From the NCBI RefSeq assembly GCF_024341905.1, contig NZ_BQXY01000001.1, positions 1,211,013-1,275,012 on the forward strand: DNA of 64,000 nt, given 5' to 3'. Below the pieces are notes generated by a model, which was not told the DNA's origin, ran no database searches, and was given only the letters and a program-made list of their open reading frames with translations. The translations under genes and the position numbers were made by a program. Source of the DNA: Clostridium folliculivorans. GTDB taxonomy: Bacteria > Bacillota > Clostridia > Clostridiales > Clostridiaceae. Below are positions 63,341 to 64,000 of this stretch, in pieces (the first letter of the stretch is position 1; every line of letters starts with the position of its first letter).

Positions 63341-64000
63341 ATGGGCTCATACTATAAGAAGATAGATAAATCAGTATTAGAAAGTGGGAAGATAACTATA
63401 CCCGATGATGAAATAAATTTATTATTAGATGTTTCTAAAATGAATGTAGGTGAATCAATAGATTTGATACTTCAGTTTAATAATAGGAAATATAAAGGGA
63501 AGATAGCATATAAAAATAGAAATTCTAAGAAAAATAAAGGTAAGCCGTATTATCAGTTAACATATGAGTTAGGTCTAACAAAAGAATTAAAAAAGGAATT
63601 TATTCAAACTTTTTTAGCAATTGAGACAGAAAAAATATCATGTAATGAATCTGAAAAGTATCATATTACAAGTGATAATATAAATAGAGAAGTAGTTAAG
63701 TTTCAGGCTAAACATGAAAATTTAATAACAGTATCTCCATTTCTTAAAATTGGTACAGAATATGACAGATTGTTTCAGAAGATTATTGAGATGAATTTAT
63801 TAGATTTAGATAAAAATGATAAAGAAAAAGATATAATATCCTATTCTTCTACATGGATTCCAATATCTGACCTCAATAAACATAAAGAAGTTAAGAATGT
63901 AGTTTATTATTTAGTTGATACTATTAACAAGGAAGTTTACATAGGAAGTGCGCATAATTTGGGAAAAAGGGTTAAGCCTAATAGAGAAGAAATTCCAGGA
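63341..64000 (+). CDS. GIY-YIG nuclease-domain protein, cut by window end
   Basis: 220 codons without a stop; it runs off the window. CGGAGGAATAAA precedes the ATG. The N-terminal ~110 residues (SGKITIPDDEINLLLDVSKM, KPYYQLTYELGLTKELKKEF) look like a small beta-rich DNA-binding domain. At residue ~186 a GIY-YIG nuclease begins: NVVYYLVDTINKEVYIGSAH then NLGKRVKPN, with the V-Y-Y and Y-I-G strands and an arginine in place. This is the layout of restriction-type GIY-YIG enzymes. The remainder of the domain lies outside. Confidence 0.7.
   Translation, partial: MGSYYKKIDKSVLESGKITIPDDEINLLLDVSKMNVGESIDLILQFNNRKYKGKIAYKNRNSKKNKGKPYYQLTYELGLTKELKKEFIQTFLAIETEKISCNESEKYHITSDNINREVVKFQAKHENLITVSPFLKIGTEYDRLFQKIIEMNLLDLDKNDKEKDIISYSSTWIPISDLNKHKEVKNVVYYLVDTINKEVYIGSAHNLGKRVKPNREEIPG

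Overview
The window is low-GC, AT-rich DNA with strong AGGAGG-type ribosome binding sites, frequent TTG/GTG starts and compact intrinsic terminators. The gene content (flavodiiron protein, rubredoxin, NADH:rubredoxin reductase, Fe-dependent alcohol dehydrogenase, class II c-di-GMP riboswitches, RRNPP-type regulators) points to an anaerobic Firmicute of the Clostridium sensu stricto type. The species cannot be named from the sequence alone. It reads as a chromosomal segment whose right third is accessory DNA.

Layout. 1-5.4 kb: the end of an aldo/keto reductase, an Rpn-family nuclease with a strong in-frame internal start, a HisJ-type PHP phosphatase, a MntA/HepT (MNT/HEPN) toxin-antitoxin pair, gene remnants and an IS1595-derived MITE. 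5.4-19 kb: metabolic and regulatory genes, namely a GNAT acetyltransferase, SagB-type nitroreductase, GGDEF-EAL protein, thioredoxin-like protein, TetR plus alpha/beta hydrolase, DeoR plus 6-phospho-beta-glucosidase, AbiH, and TetR divergent from an iron alcohol dehydrogenase. 19-33 kb: a metal and redox region with a P-type ATPase behind a NiCo riboswitch, FprA, NADH:rubredoxin reductase, a Fur-boxed Nramp-like transporter, rubredoxin, a CopZ-like protein, a P1B ATPase with a CPG motif, an FNR-like regulator and 5-formyl-THF cyclo-ligase. Three FNR-type palindromes sit at class II activator spacing in front of NROR, the rubredoxin operon and the copZ-like operon, so the FNR-like protein probably ties this oxygen/metal module together. 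33-35 kb: a large secreted repeat protein behind two tandem c-di-GMP-II riboswitches; the GGDEF-EAL protein at 7.5 kb is a possible local contributor to that signal.

35-44 kb is a poorly conserved tract of small unknown genes, a duplicated and deleted RHH gene, broken genes, a MarR/aldo-keto reductase pair and two near-identical copies of an unassigned small RNA of about 130 nt. 44-48 kb holds a SWIM-SNF2 helicase. 48-51 kb carries two RRNPP-type regulators, the first followed by a 46-codon secreted-peptide gene and its terminator, the second C-terminally shortened and followed by an IS3/IS150 element. 52.5-59.3 kb is a LlaJI-like restriction-modification operon: HTH protein, two C5 methyltransferases, a tandem-AAA McrB-like motor and a McrC/PD-(D/E)XK nuclease. 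59.5-62.6 kb holds a dead XRE gene and a decayed IS66 element. The window ends with an NPPY methyltransferase and a GIY-YIG protein that runs off the end.

Nested hairpin repeats of about 95 bp are scattered between genes over the whole chromosomal part. They come in two inner types with shared outer arms. No rRNA, tRNA or CRISPR array was seen.
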